64,000 bases of DNA from positions 124,001 to 188,000 of the forward strand of contig QQUE01000006.1 of NCBI GenBank assembly GCA_008501765.1, in the 5' to 3' direction. The number at the start of each line of letters is the position of its first letter. The first letter of the stretch is position 1. Under the pieces are notes generated by a model. That model saw only the letters and a program-made list of their open reading frames with translations, ran no database searches and was not told where the DNA came from. Shown here piece by piece: positions 9,320 to 18,205 of the stretch. Source of the DNA: Calditrichota bacterium (lineage in GTDB: Bacteria > Zhuqueibacterota > Zhuqueibacteria > Zhuqueibacterales > Geothermadaptataceae). The position numbers were made by a program, and so were the translations under genes.

Positions 9320-9348
9320 TTGACATTATTTACAATTTTTGTTATCAT
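9320..9348 (+). promoter_or_regulatory. Strong sigma70-type promoter for pfkA
   Basis: TTGACA (9320-9325), a 17-bp spacer, and TATCAT (9343-9348). The -35 is a perfect match and the spacing is ideal. Transcription would start near 9355, giving a leader of about 80 bases before the GTG of pfkA at 9438. Confidence 0.75.
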
Positions 9349-9437
9349 ACAAATCTATATTTTTTTCGTGATCTTATTCAAATCAAATCGCTTGTTTATT
9401 CACGAATTATCATTTTTCCAAACAAAGGATCAAGCTC

Positions 9438-10469
9438 GTGTCTAGGGTTGGAATATTAACCTGTGGTGGCGACTGCCCGGGGCTAAATGCTGCAATACGT
9501 GCCGTAACCCGAAAGCTGATAATCAGCTATGATTTTGAAGTTTTGGGTGTAAAAAATGGCTATGACGGCCTCATCGAAGGCGATGTTCAACCTCTGAGTA
9601 TGTACTCGGTATCAGGCGTTTTGCCACGCGGTGGAACCATTCTCGGAACTTCGCGAACAGAGCCATTTAATGTTAAAAATGGCGTTGAAACTATTTTGGA
9701 AAATTTGAAGCGATTTGAAATTGATAGCCTTGTAGTTATCGGTGGCAAAGCAGCGATAAATTCTGCAAACCAATTAAGCGAACATGGGATTAAATTGGTT
9801 TGTATCCCCAGCACGATTGATAACGATGTTTACGGAACGGATGTTACTCTCGGATTTGATACCGCAGTAAACGTGGCGACAAAAGCTATTGACATGATCC
9901 ACACAACAGCTGAATCGCACCACCGAATTATGGTTGTGGAATTAATGGGGCTTAATTCCGGTTGGATTGCAACCTACGCCGGTCTGGCTGGCGGCGCTGA
10001 TTGCATTCTGATTCCAGAAGTTGAATTTACAATCGATGAGACAGCCGCCTTGTTGAAAAAAAGACATAAAAGACGAAAGTTCAGTATTGTTGTTGTGGCC
10101 GAAGGAGCAAATCCTGCCGATGTTGAAGACTATAAAACCTCGCTAAACAAACAGGATGCATTGGGCAATACCTATTTTTGCTCTATCGGCGAGTTTGTCG
10201 GTGCTGAGTTGGCCAAGCGTACAGGCATGGAAACCCGGGTTACGACCCTAGGATATATTCAGCGAGGTGGTTCGCCCAGCGTTCCGGACCGAATTTTAGC
10301 TTCACGCCTTGGGGTCGCTGCTGCAAATAAAATTAAAAATAAAGAATTCTCGGTTGTTGTCGGGATAAAAGGCAACGATATAATTGCCACTCCCCTGAAA
10401 AATGTAACCGGGAAAATTAAACAGGTTAACCCTGAAATGTACAATACAGCTGCTGCATTTTTTGGGTAG
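9438..10469 (+). CDS. pfkA: Phosphofructokinase family protein with altered nucleotide site
   Basis: A 343-residue member of the phosphofructokinase family, which phosphorylates fructose 6-phosphate in glycolysis. Motifs: GGDCPGLN (10-17), PSTIDND (124-130, includes the catalytic Asp), AESHHRIMVVELMG (about 154-167), EGAN, and GYIQRGGSP. The GTG start at 9438 is supported by AAAGGA at 9424-9429. Two positions are unusual. The stretch that is GGDGS in ATP enzymes and GGDD or GGED in pyrophosphate enzymes reads GGKAA (102-106), so the Asp that helps hold Mg-ATP is Lys. The MGR motif reads MGL. Whether it uses ATP, pyrophosphate or is regulatory cannot be told. It stands 74 bases before gap. Confidence 0.88.
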   Translation: MSRVGILTCGGDCPGLNAAIRAVTRKLIISYDFEVLGVKNGYDGLIEGDVQPLSMYSVSGVLPRGGTILGTSRTEPFNVKNGVETILENLKRFEIDSLVVIGGKAAINSANQLSEHGIKLVCIPSTIDNDVYGTDVTLGFDTAVNVATKAIDMIHTTAESHHRIMVVELMGLNSGWIATYAGLAGGADCILIPEVEFTIDETAALLKKRHKRRKFSIVVVAEGANPADVEDYKTSLNKQDALGNTYFCSIGEFVGAELAKRTGMETRVTTLGYIQRGGSPSVPDRILASRLGVAAANKIKNKEFSVVVGIKGNDIIATPLKNVTGKIKQVNPEMYNTAAAFFG

Positions 10470-10522
10470 TAAAAAATTAAAATGCTCTTAGTCGTTATTT
10501 TGTTTTAGGATTATAAACTTGA

Positions 10523-11542
<1,020 letters not shown>

Positions 11543-11557
11543 ATTGAAAATATAACT

Positions 11558-11600
11558 TAGAGTACACTTTTATTGTTTTGATAGTGTACTCTATTTTTTT
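11558..11600 (+). terminator. Rho-independent terminator between gap and tpiA
   Basis: TAGAGTACACT (11558-11568) and its exact complement AGTGTACTCTA (11583-11593), separated by 14 bases and followed by seven T (11594-11600). It ends the gap transcript. It lies only 10 bases before the tpiA ATG, so either it acts as an attenuator for tpiA or tpiA has its own upstream start inside this stretch. Confidence 0.85.
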
Positions 11601-11610
11601 AGTTGGTAAT

Positions 11611-12378
11611 ATGAGAAAAATAAATATTTCAGGTAATTGGAAGCTGAACAAAACAGCCAGCGAAACGAAAGAATTGTTAGCGGAATTGACAGCTGCAGTT
11701 GCTGGCGCAACAAAAACGGAAATAGTTGTCTGTCCAACTTTTGTTTCCTTAACAACGGCCCGGGATGCGCTACAATCTTCAAATGTAAAACTTGGAGCGC
11801 AGAATCTTTTTTGGGAAGAAAGCGGTGCTTTCACCGGTGAAATATCGGGAACCCAGTTAAAAAATGTTGGATGTGAGTATGTGATTATCGGGCATTCGGA
11901 GCGTCGACAGTATTTTAACGAAACTGATGCTACGGTAAACAAAAGACTAAAGGCTGCTTTGAACGCAGGGCTGCTCCCAATCGTCTGTGTTGGTGAAACC
12001 TTGGAGGAGCGTGAGAGCGAAAATACTTTCACTGTCATCGAAAATCAGATTAGCGGCGCATTTGCTGGAATATCGGCAGCGGCAATGGCGAAGATTACCA
12101 TAGCTTACGAACCCGTTTGGGCCATTGGAACTGGAAAAACAGCATCACCTGCTCAGGCGGAAGAAGTACATGCTTTTATTCGAAATAAAATTGCAAATTT
12201 ATTCAATCAGCAAATCTCAGAAAATATAATTATACAATATGGCGGCAGTGTTAAACCATCGAATGCGTTTGAGTTGTTAAGTCAACCAAATATTGATGGG
12301 GCATTGGTTGGCGGTGCCAGTCTTGATGCCGAAAGCTTTGCCGGAATCGTTCACGCCGCTGAAAAAATTGAAGGATAA
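11611..12378 (+). CDS. tpiA: Triosephosphate isomerase
   Basis: A 255-residue TIM-barrel enzyme that interconverts dihydroxyacetone phosphate and glyceraldehyde 3-phosphate. Catalytic residues are visible: Lys11 in GNWKLN, His95 in IIGHSERR, Glu167 in AYEPVWAIGTGK. The C-terminal phosphate loop YGGSVKPSN and GALVGGASL are present. The ATG at 11611 is chosen because the protein then begins MRKINISGNWK as in the family. The upstream TTG at 11578 would place the terminator hairpin inside the coding region. The ribosome site is weak (GGT), and the leader is mostly the terminator described above. secG follows after 8 bases. Confidence 0.97.
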   Translation: MRKINISGNWKLNKTASETKELLAELTAAVAGATKTEIVVCPTFVSLTTARDALQSSNVKLGAQNLFWEESGAFTGEISGTQLKNVGCEYVIIGHSERRQYFNETDATVNKRLKAALNAGLLPIVCVGETLEERESENTFTVIENQISGAFAGISAAAMAKITIAYEPVWAIGTGKTASPAQAEEVHAFIRNKIANLFNQQISENIIIQYGGSVKPSNAFELLSQPNIDGALVGGASLDAESFAGIVHAAEKIEG

Positions 12379-12386
12379 TTGATCAA

Positions 12387-12767
12387 ATGTATGCCTTTGT
12401 ACTCGTTTTATTCTTGCTTGTTTGTTTGATAATGACTATCGTTATTTTGTTACAGTCCAGTAAAGGTGGCGGTCTCGCCGGTGCTTTTGGTGGAGGTGGC
12501 AATATGGGAAATGTCTTTGGTGGTCGAGGTGCAGCAACTTTTCTAAGCAGAACAACAACATGGCTTGCGGTTGCTTTTTTCTTGCTCGCCTTCCTATTGT
12601 CAAAGATGGATTCAGGAAGCTCCGAGGCTACAGGAAGTGTTGTTGCAGATGAATTGGAGAATGTTGTGAATACGCCATCCGCTATTCTTCCTCCTGTTCA
12701 AGAATCTGTTCCTGCAGTTGGTACTGGTCAAACCCCCACGACAAGTACGCAGGATTCAACAAAATAA
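12387..12767 (+). CDS. secG: Preprotein translocase subunit SecG
   Basis: A 126-residue membrane protein with two transmembrane helices (about 2-21 and 52-72) and the conserved SSKGGGLAGAFGGGG segment followed by FLSRTTTWLA, the hallmark of SecG. It assists SecYEG protein export. The C-terminal 50 residues (acidic and Ser/Thr/Pro-rich) extend beyond the core and lie on one side of the membrane. AAGGA at 12371-12375 supports the ATG at 12387. The pairing of tpiA with secG is a common arrangement in many bacteria. Confidence 0.95.
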   Translation: MYAFVLVLFLLVCLIMTIVILLQSSKGGGLAGAFGGGGNMGNVFGGRGAATFLSRTTTWLAVAFFLLAFLLSKMDSGSSEATGSVVADELENVVNTPSAILPPVQESVPAVGTGQTPTTSTQDSTK

Positions 12768-12794
12768 CATCTTGCCTCGATGGAACTTTATGAT

Positions 12795-12878
12795 GCGGAA
12801 GTGGTGGAATTGGTAGACACGCTATCTTGAGGGGGTAGTGCTCTAACGGGCGTGGGGGTTCGAGTCCCCCCTTCCGCA
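12795..12878 (+). tRNA. tRNA-Leu (anticodon GAG)
   Basis: Acceptor stem GCGGAAG (12795-12801) pairs with CTTCCGC (12871-12877), with discriminator A at 12878. The anticodon stem CTATC/GGTAG encloses a TTGAGGG loop with anticodon GAG at 12829-12831. A long variable arm precedes the T arm (GGGGGTTCGAGTCCCCC), as expected for a class II leucine tRNA. The 3' CCA is not encoded. It follows secG closely on the same strand. Confidence 0.96.
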
Positions 12879-12916
12879 CAAATTCATTTTAATACCGTTC
12901 TAAAGGAGGATTAACC

Positions 12917-13885
12917 GTGCGTTTTATGTCCAAAGTTCTTGTTCTTTTTTCATGCCTTATTCTTTTCACATCTCACCCAGTTTTTGGTCAGCAGACTCAA
13001 TCTCAGGAAGAATATCAAAAACAATTAAAGGAACATGAGAAAAAAGTTGCTGAAATTGAAGCAAAGAATGCTGAAAAGCGAGCTGAGTTAGAAAAAATTA
13101 AAACTGAAAACCAGAAAAAAGAACTGTATAACTCGGCGAACAGAGCTTATAAAATTCGTAATTACTCACAAGCTCTTAATTTTTACAACCAGGTTCTGGA
13201 TATCGATGCCTGTTTCACTAAAGCATTGTATGGTAAAGGCTTGGCTCTTAACAAATTAAGAAATTATTCGGCAGCCGTTGAAGCTTTTGAAGCTGCAACC
13301 GAATGTGACCCAACCTATGCGAGAGCTTATTGGGGAATGGGAGCAAATCAGAAAAAGCTGCAACAACTCGATAAAGCGGTCGCCTCATTTGATAAAGCTG
13401 TCAAAGTAGATCCGACTTATTCGAAGGCGTATTACGAAAAAGGATTAATCTTAAAGCAACAGAAAAATTTCAGTGGCGCGGAAGCAACTTTCAAGGCGGC
13501 TATTGAAGCTGAACCCGATTATGCACAAGCCCATGCTGCTCTCGGTGATACCTATCTTGACCAGCGGAAAACTAAATTGGCCATCAGTTCCTTAAAAAAA
13601 TCTGTTGAGCTCAATGCTTCCGCCCGGCCATACTACCGTCTTGCCGAAGCCTATAACCAAAGTGGACAGCATGAAGCAGCCATTGATGCAGCGAAAGCAG
13701 CCATTAATGTAAAACGAAACTATGCACCTGCAGCATTTGAGGCAGGCGTTGCTTATAAAGCACTTACGAGCTACAATGATGCCCTTAAATACTTCCAAAT
13801 CAGTTTAAAAGATAAAGGGTGGCGCAAAGTTGCTCAATATGAAATTGACCGTATCAAGGAAGAAATTAAAAAGAGTGCTAACTAA
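12917..13885 (+). CDS. Secreted TPR-repeat protein
   Basis: A 322-residue protein with a signal peptide (about 1-24, ending VFGQ), a charged coiled coil (about 28-70), and six or more tetratricopeptide repeats (about 72-310) showing the A-x-x-x-Y/F-x-x-A-I and DPTYARAYWGMG patterns. TPR proteins act as binding scaffolds, here in the periplasm or envelope. The GTG start at 12917 is chosen because AAAGGAGGA (12902-12910) is perfectly placed six bases upstream; ATG 12926 is the alternative. It is a single-gene unit between tRNA-Leu and a strong terminator. The binding partner is unknown. Confidence 0.8.
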   Translation: MRFMSKVLVLFSCLILFTSHPVFGQQTQSQEEYQKQLKEHEKKVAEIEAKNAEKRAELEKIKTENQKKELYNSANRAYKIRNYSQALNFYNQVLDIDACFTKALYGKGLALNKLRNYSAAVEAFEAATECDPTYARAYWGMGANQKKLQQLDKAVASFDKAVKVDPTYSKAYYEKGLILKQQKNFSGAEATFKAAIEAEPDYAQAHAALGDTYLDQRKTKLAISSLKKSVELNASARPYYRLAEAYNQSGQHEAAIDAAKAAINVKRNYAPAAFEAGVAYKALTSYNDALKYFQISLKDKGWRKVAQYEIDRIKEEIKKSAN

Positions 13886-13906
13886 TTTTTATTTCGATAG
13901 ATTTGA

Positions 13907-13932
13907 GCCCACTTTCAGTGGGCTTTTTTTTT
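13907..13932 (+). terminator. Rho-independent terminator
   Basis: GCCCACT (13907-13913), loop TTC, AGTGGGC (13917-13923), then nine T. A strong terminator for the TPR gene. Confidence 0.93.
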
Positions 13933-14390
13933 GTTCAGTACGTTCGTGCCCGGTTTTTGATGTTTATAATGACGAAAAAGACGTGTAGCTTAACGGAGTC
14001 AAGGATTCTCTTAATTGAAGGTAATTGTCAATATTTTACAATATTTTTCTTTCCGAGTTGAAGCGCGTTGTGTGTATTATTACTTAAATACGACCGCCAT
14101 CTATCCTGAATAATTCGCACACAAGGGCACTAAGTCCACAAAAAATATTTAAATACTTATAAAACATAACTTTGTGTACCCCGTGGCTTTGTGAGAGCTA
14201 ATTTTAATAGATAACTTAGTTTTTCTTCTTGTCTTATCTCAAATATATAATTATCAATAGGTTAAGAATATTTTAAAAAATATTTGTGAATAAAGCAGGC
14301 TATGACTCTTACAATCTTGCCACATTAAAACTAAAAAATAGTGTCGATAAATATCATATAATTGTTCAAAATCATTTTTAAGATTACACC
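13933..14390. other. AT-rich intergenic region
   Basis: 458 bases between a terminator and the STAS/kinase gene. Apart from the worn inverted repeat at 14118-14195 I see no open frame with codon bias, no tRNA and no strong promoter. The last 100 bases are very AT-rich and probably hold the promoter of the gene at 14391. Confidence 0.6.
14118..14195. repeat. Degenerate inverted repeat of the CACAAAG type
   Basis: The left arm (14118-14144) and the reverse complement of the right arm (about 14168-14195) agree at roughly two thirds of positions, with CACAAAG/CTTTGTG-like words at both ends. It resembles the worn CACAAAG...CTTTGTG palindromes that are dispersed in many bacterial genomes. It lies in a 458-base gap (13933-14390) that otherwise is AT-rich and has no visible gene. 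Confidence 0.4.
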
Positions 14391-15365
14391 ATGGAAAAAG
14401 AATTTAGCTTTGCTTTAATCGGTGATGATGAAGAGATAATGTTTATTCGCCTCAAATCGGGGTTTAGAACATCGACACACCAGGATTTACTGTATTCATG
14501 TGTTCAAGAGAATTTAGACCGGGGGATTAAAAACTGGATCATCGATTTAGAAGAAGTGCCCTTTCCGACAATAACAGTCATGGCCTTGTTCATTGCGATC
14601 ACAGTCCAGATTCGAAATTTGGGTGGGGAACTGACCCTCGTTTCACTCCAGCAAAGTGCGAAAAATAATTTCTCAACATTTTCTCCGCTTACATTTTTAA
14701 CGATTGAGCCATCAGTTGAAAGTGTGGTTGAGGTCATAGAAAAGGCGAAGGAAAAGCAGAAATCACCCCAGGTTGTCGAGAAACCTCAGGAAGAAATTGC
14801 AGAGCACCCAATCGTCGATACATTTGACCATAGTAATTTTATCGATGATGAAACCAGCACGATAATCATCGACGATGAATTGAAATTTGAATCGGAAAAG
14901 GAACGGGGTTCAACTAAAAAAGTGAAAAATGAAAAAGAAAAACCCCTTGTCAATGAATTAATTCAAGTCGACAGCCAATCTCTTGAATTATATAAAATAT
15001 GCGATTTCATTGTTGAACATGCACGCACGGCCGGGATTAAAGAAAAGCAGGTTGGGAAAATTAAAATCTCCGTTTATGAAGCTTGTTTAAACGTAATTGA
15101 GCATGCGTATCATTCAAAACCAGGGAATATTATTGAAGTGGCTGTTGAATATAATCACGCATATTTTAAAATAATTATTCGTGATTTCGGCCTTGCTTTT
15201 CGTAAGTTGCAAAATAAAACTTATGATGTTGAGCAGGCCGTTGAAAATCGACAATCGGGTGGATTCGGATTACATATAATCAATCGTTCGATGGATGAGG
15301 TAACCTACGAATCCGATGCGCTGAATGGGAACTGCCTGATATTGGTAAAATTCCTCCCGGCATAA
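14391..15365 (+). CDS. STAS domain / anti-sigma-type ATPase fusion
   Basis: A 324-residue regulator made of two parts that usually are separate proteins. Residues 1-118 look like a STAS (anti-sigma factor antagonist) domain. The phosphorylatable Ser position appears as threonine (VPFPTITVMALF, near 56-67). A charged linker (about 120-195) leads to an RsbW/SpoIIAB-type HATPase (about 196-323) with N-box E230, N234, H238, a G1-like RDFG (264-267) and a G2-like SGGFGLHII (289-297). In partner switching the kinase phosphorylates the antagonist and binds a sigma factor. Here both are on one chain, so it could be a self-controlled switch or a general signalling module. No sigma factor gene is adjacent. 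Confidence 0.82.
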   Translation: MEKEFSFALIGDDEEIMFIRLKSGFRTSTHQDLLYSCVQENLDRGIKNWIIDLEEVPFPTITVMALFIAITVQIRNLGGELTLVSLQQSAKNNFSTFSPLTFLTIEPSVESVVEVIEKAKEKQKSPQVVEKPQEEIAEHPIVDTFDHSNFIDDETSTIIIDDELKFESEKERGSTKKVKNEKEKPLVNELIQVDSQSLELYKICDFIVEHARTAGIKEKQVGKIKISVYEACLNVIEHAYHSKPGNIIEVAVEYNHAYFKIIIRDFGLAFRKLQNKTYDVEQAVENRQSGGFGLHIINRSMDEVTYESDALNGNCLILVKFLPA

Positions 15366-15457
15366 AATGCCTTTCTGTATTTCTTTCTAATTTGTATAAA
15401 AATTTTCAATAAAATTTGAGCTTTGGTTAATCTAAGTCAGTGGAACAGGTGCGAGTC

Positions 15458-16894
15458 ATGCGATATTATTTGTGGTTTTTTGTAACCCGGCTAACAACTC
15501 TTATGTACTTATTTTTTATGTTAACCGGGATTGATTCGATCGCGCAAATTCCATCGACTGAGTCGCGTCTCGATAGCTGGACAGGCAACGATATTCATCG
15601 GTATTCATTTCATTCCATTATTGAAAAGGTTTTACCTGCAACCGTCGGGATCGAAGCGCAAAAACCGCAGACGAAAACGGCGAAGAATTTGGCGTCAGAT
15701 TTATTCCGGAACAAGAAAAATGATACAAGCAACTCGCTGCAAAAACTCAGCTCAGGCGCTGGTGTTATCATTTCACCGGACGGATATATAATTACAAATA
15801 CTCATTTGATAAACGGCGCTGGTAAAATAGTAGTTAATTTATTCGATAACCGACATTTTATTGCGGAAACTATGGGGCTGGATGTTCTTAGCGAAATAGC
15901 TGTTATTAAAATTACGGCTCCTGATCTTGAATACGTTCGCCTTGGTAATTCAGATCAATGCCTGGTGGGGGATCGGGTTTTAGCAGTTGGAAATCCATTA
16001 AATCTTAAATTTACAGTAACTTCGGGTATTATAAGTGCCATCGGTCGGGAAGTGGATATTATTAATCACAATTATGCCGTTGAATCTTTTATTCAAACTG
16101 ACGCAGCGATAAATCCTGGAAATAGTGGGGGACCCTTGATAAATATGGTTGGCGAAGTAATAGGCATTAACACAGCCATCGCGACCGAGACAGGTGTAAA
16201 TATGGGATTCGGCTTTGCGGTGCCTGCTAATATTGTTCGCAAGATTAGTGGTGAACTGATAAAATATGGGAAAATAGACCGGGCGTATCTCGGAGCCGCA
16301 TTTCTCGACGTTAATTCAGATATCGCGCTTGCTTTAGATTTAGCGAAAGTGGAAGGCGTTTTTGTAGATGATGTGTTTTTAAACAGCCCGGCCGAACAAT
16401 TTGGCCTTAAACCGTTGGATGTTATTCTTTCAATAAATGGCACCAGAATAAACCATGCCAATCAATTGCAGGCAAAAATTGCTAAAGAAATGCCCGGAGA
16501 AAAAGTTTGGATTGAGCTGCTAAGAAACCAGGAGTTAATAAATATAGCGGTAGAATTGGGTTCTCTTGCCGGGATCGGATTGATTCAAGAGCCGGCCGGC
16601 GACATGCCAGAGAGTGAATACTATGGAATTCGAGTCCGAAAGCTGACAGCTGAAGACCGGTATGCACTAAATATTGATAACAGCAAAGGTGTATTGATTT
16701 CTAAAATCAAGCAACACAGTCCGGCTGATTTATCCGGCCTAAAAGTCGATGATATTATAATTTCCGTGGATGGTACCTCGGTCGCAAATGAAAAAGATTT
16801 TTATCAGAAACTGGATTCTTTTCCCCGGGAAGTATTGCTTGTTGCCGTGCAAAGAAGCCAACAACGTTTTCATTTTTTTCTGCGAAATTATTAA
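15458..16894 (+). CDS. HtrA/DegP-type serine protease with two PDZ domains
   Basis: A 478-residue periplasmic protease of the HtrA family, which degrades or refolds damaged envelope proteins. It has an N-terminal hydrophobic signal or anchor (about 8-30), a trypsin-like domain (about 50-260) and two PDZ domains (about 265-360 and 385-478). The nucleophile is in GNSGGPL (Ser223) and the His is in TNTHLI (His116). The third triad position, Asp in the family (TDLAVLKI), is Glu146 in SEIAVIKI. The ATG at 15458 is chosen over the GTG at 15440 because AGGTG at 15447-15451 is six bases upstream. It follows the STAS/kinase gene by about 90 bases and precedes dnaJ/dnaK, a stress-protein cluster. Confidence 0.88.
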   Translation: MRYYLWFFVTRLTTLMYLFFMLTGIDSIAQIPSTESRLDSWTGNDIHRYSFHSIIEKVLPATVGIEAQKPQTKTAKNLASDLFRNKKNDTSNSLQKLSSGAGVIISPDGYIITNTHLINGAGKIVVNLFDNRHFIAETMGLDVLSEIAVIKITAPDLEYVRLGNSDQCLVGDRVLAVGNPLNLKFTVTSGIISAIGREVDIINHNYAVESFIQTDAAINPGNSGGPLINMVGEVIGINTAIATETGVNMGFGFAVPANIVRKISGELIKYGKIDRAYLGAAFLDVNSDIALALDLAKVEGVFVDDVFLNSPAEQFGLKPLDVILSINGTRINHANQLQAKIAKEMPGEKVWIELLRNQELINIAVELGSLAGIGLIQEPAGDMPESEYYGIRVRKLTAEDRYALNIDNSKGVLISKIKQHSPADLSGLKVDDIIISVDGTSVANEKDFYQKLDSFPREVLLVAVQRSQQRFHFFLRNY

Positions 16895-17012
16895 TTGTAT
16901 TATCGATGATGTGGTGGAATAAAAGTTGCAAGTTAGGTAATAATTTGCGATTTTTGTCGAATTGGCAGTAAAATTTAAAGCAACCAAATTTATTATAACT
17001 ATTGTATGAATT

Positions 17013-17945
17013 ATGGAAGTCAAAGATTATTATCATATTCTTGGTGTCCCTGAAAATGCAGGTGCCGCGGAAATTAAACGGGCCTACCGTGAGAAAGCCA
17101 AGGAATTTCATCCGGATGCGAATCCGGGGGATAAGGTTGCCGAGAATAAATTCAAAAGTGTCTCGGAAGCCTATGATATTTTAAGCAATAAGTCGAAGCG
17201 CCATAAATATGATCAAATACGTCGCTATGGGCATCCGCATGGCGGAAATGATTGGTTCTCCTTCGACACGAATTCGTTCAACCGGCAGACACAAAATTGG
17301 CCATTTGAAGATTTTAAAAGTGCTTCCGGCCCCGGCTTTTCCTTTACCGATATTTTAAAAGAGCTGTTTGGATTCGATGGGATGACACGCGGGTACCCTG
17401 AGAAGGACAGACGATCCGTATCCCAGGTAAAAACACACGCAGAAATTGATATAACTTTTGAAGAATCAATTCTGGGTGTTAAAAAACTTATCCAAATCTC
17501 GACCAATGAAAAATGTCCACATTGCCTTGGCAATGGCCTGTTTATGGGGCGTCCTTGCACAGTTTGTAACGGAAGCGGTAAACATGCTGAGAAGAAAAAA
17601 ATTAAACTTAGTATACCTCCGGGTATTTTTAATGGCCACGTTTTGGTAATCCGGGGAATGGGTCCGAATAAATCAACAAATGGTAAACCGAGTGATTTGT
17701 ATGTAAAGGTGAATGTTAAACCGCATAAGTTTTTCAAGCGGCTGGGGAATGATATTTACTGCGATGTTCCTATTGAAACTGATCTTCTGGAAAAAGGTGT
17801 AAAAATTCGTGTTGGCACTATTGGCGGAAAACGTGTTGAATTGCGAATTCCTGCGGGGACTGAAAAAGGGGCGGTGTTCAAAATATCACAAATGGGTGCA
17901 CAAAAAAATGGTGAAAGTGGACATCAGTTTGTCGTAATAAAATAA
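17013..17945 (+). CDS. dnaJ: DnaJ-type co-chaperone with half-size zinc finger
   Basis: A 310-residue DnaJ-like protein. The J domain (1-70) has the HPD motif (33-35) needed to stimulate DnaK. A Phe/Ser/Asn-rich linker follows, then a two-part substrate-binding C-terminal domain (about 140-305). Only two CxxCxGxG motifs are present (CPHCLGNG at 168-175, CTVCNGSG at 182-189) where canonical DnaJ has four, so it can bind one zinc at most. Length is between CbpA (about 300) and DnaJ (about 375). It lies about 260 bases before dnaK on the same strand. No grpE is in view. Confidence 0.85.
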   Translation: MEVKDYYHILGVPENAGAAEIKRAYREKAKEFHPDANPGDKVAENKFKSVSEAYDILSNKSKRHKYDQIRRYGHPHGGNDWFSFDTNSFNRQTQNWPFEDFKSASGPGFSFTDILKELFGFDGMTRGYPEKDRRSVSQVKTHAEIDITFEESILGVKKLIQISTNEKCPHCLGNGLFMGRPCTVCNGSGKHAEKKKIKLSIPPGIFNGHVLVIRGMGPNKSTNGKPSDLYVKVNVKPHKFFKRLGNDIYCDVPIETDLLEKGVKIRVGTIGGKRVELRIPAGTEKGAVFKISQMGAQKNGESGHQFVVIK

Positions 17946-18023
17946 ATATTTTATCAAATTTAAAATGGTGTTTAGTTTTATTAAAAATTTATGCCATTTA
18001 GACCTACCTTTTTTTGCGTCAGA

Positions 18024-18142
18024 TTGACAAAATTCTGCTATAATGCCTCATGTGAAAAAAACAGAAATAAGATGAAGTTTCCAAGGTTTTGTAAAACAAG
18101 AGTTTAGGGAAATTATTATATTTGGCACAATCGTTGTATAAT
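18024..18142 (+). promoter_or_regulatory. Paired TTGRCA-N9-TATAAT motifs upstream of dnaK
   Basis: TTGACA (18024-18029) with TATAAT at 18039-18044, and TTGGCA (18122-18127) with TATAAT at 18137-18142. In both the spacer is exactly 9 bases, too short for sigma70. The second also reads TGGCAC-N5-TTGT, one base off a sigma54 -24/-12 site. No CIRCE element and no sigma32-like CTTGAA box is seen. Probably one of the TATAAT boxes is the real -10; the rest is unexplained. Confidence 0.4.
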
Positions 18143-18205
18143 AAGGCTCGATTGAATTTTCGAAGTAAATTTAAATTTTAAATATAAAACAGGAGATTTT
18201 TTAAA

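Noticed and set aside
17946-18205. CIRCE (HrcA) operator upstream of dnaK
   Set aside because: No TTAGCACTC-N9-GAGTGCTAA or close match present.
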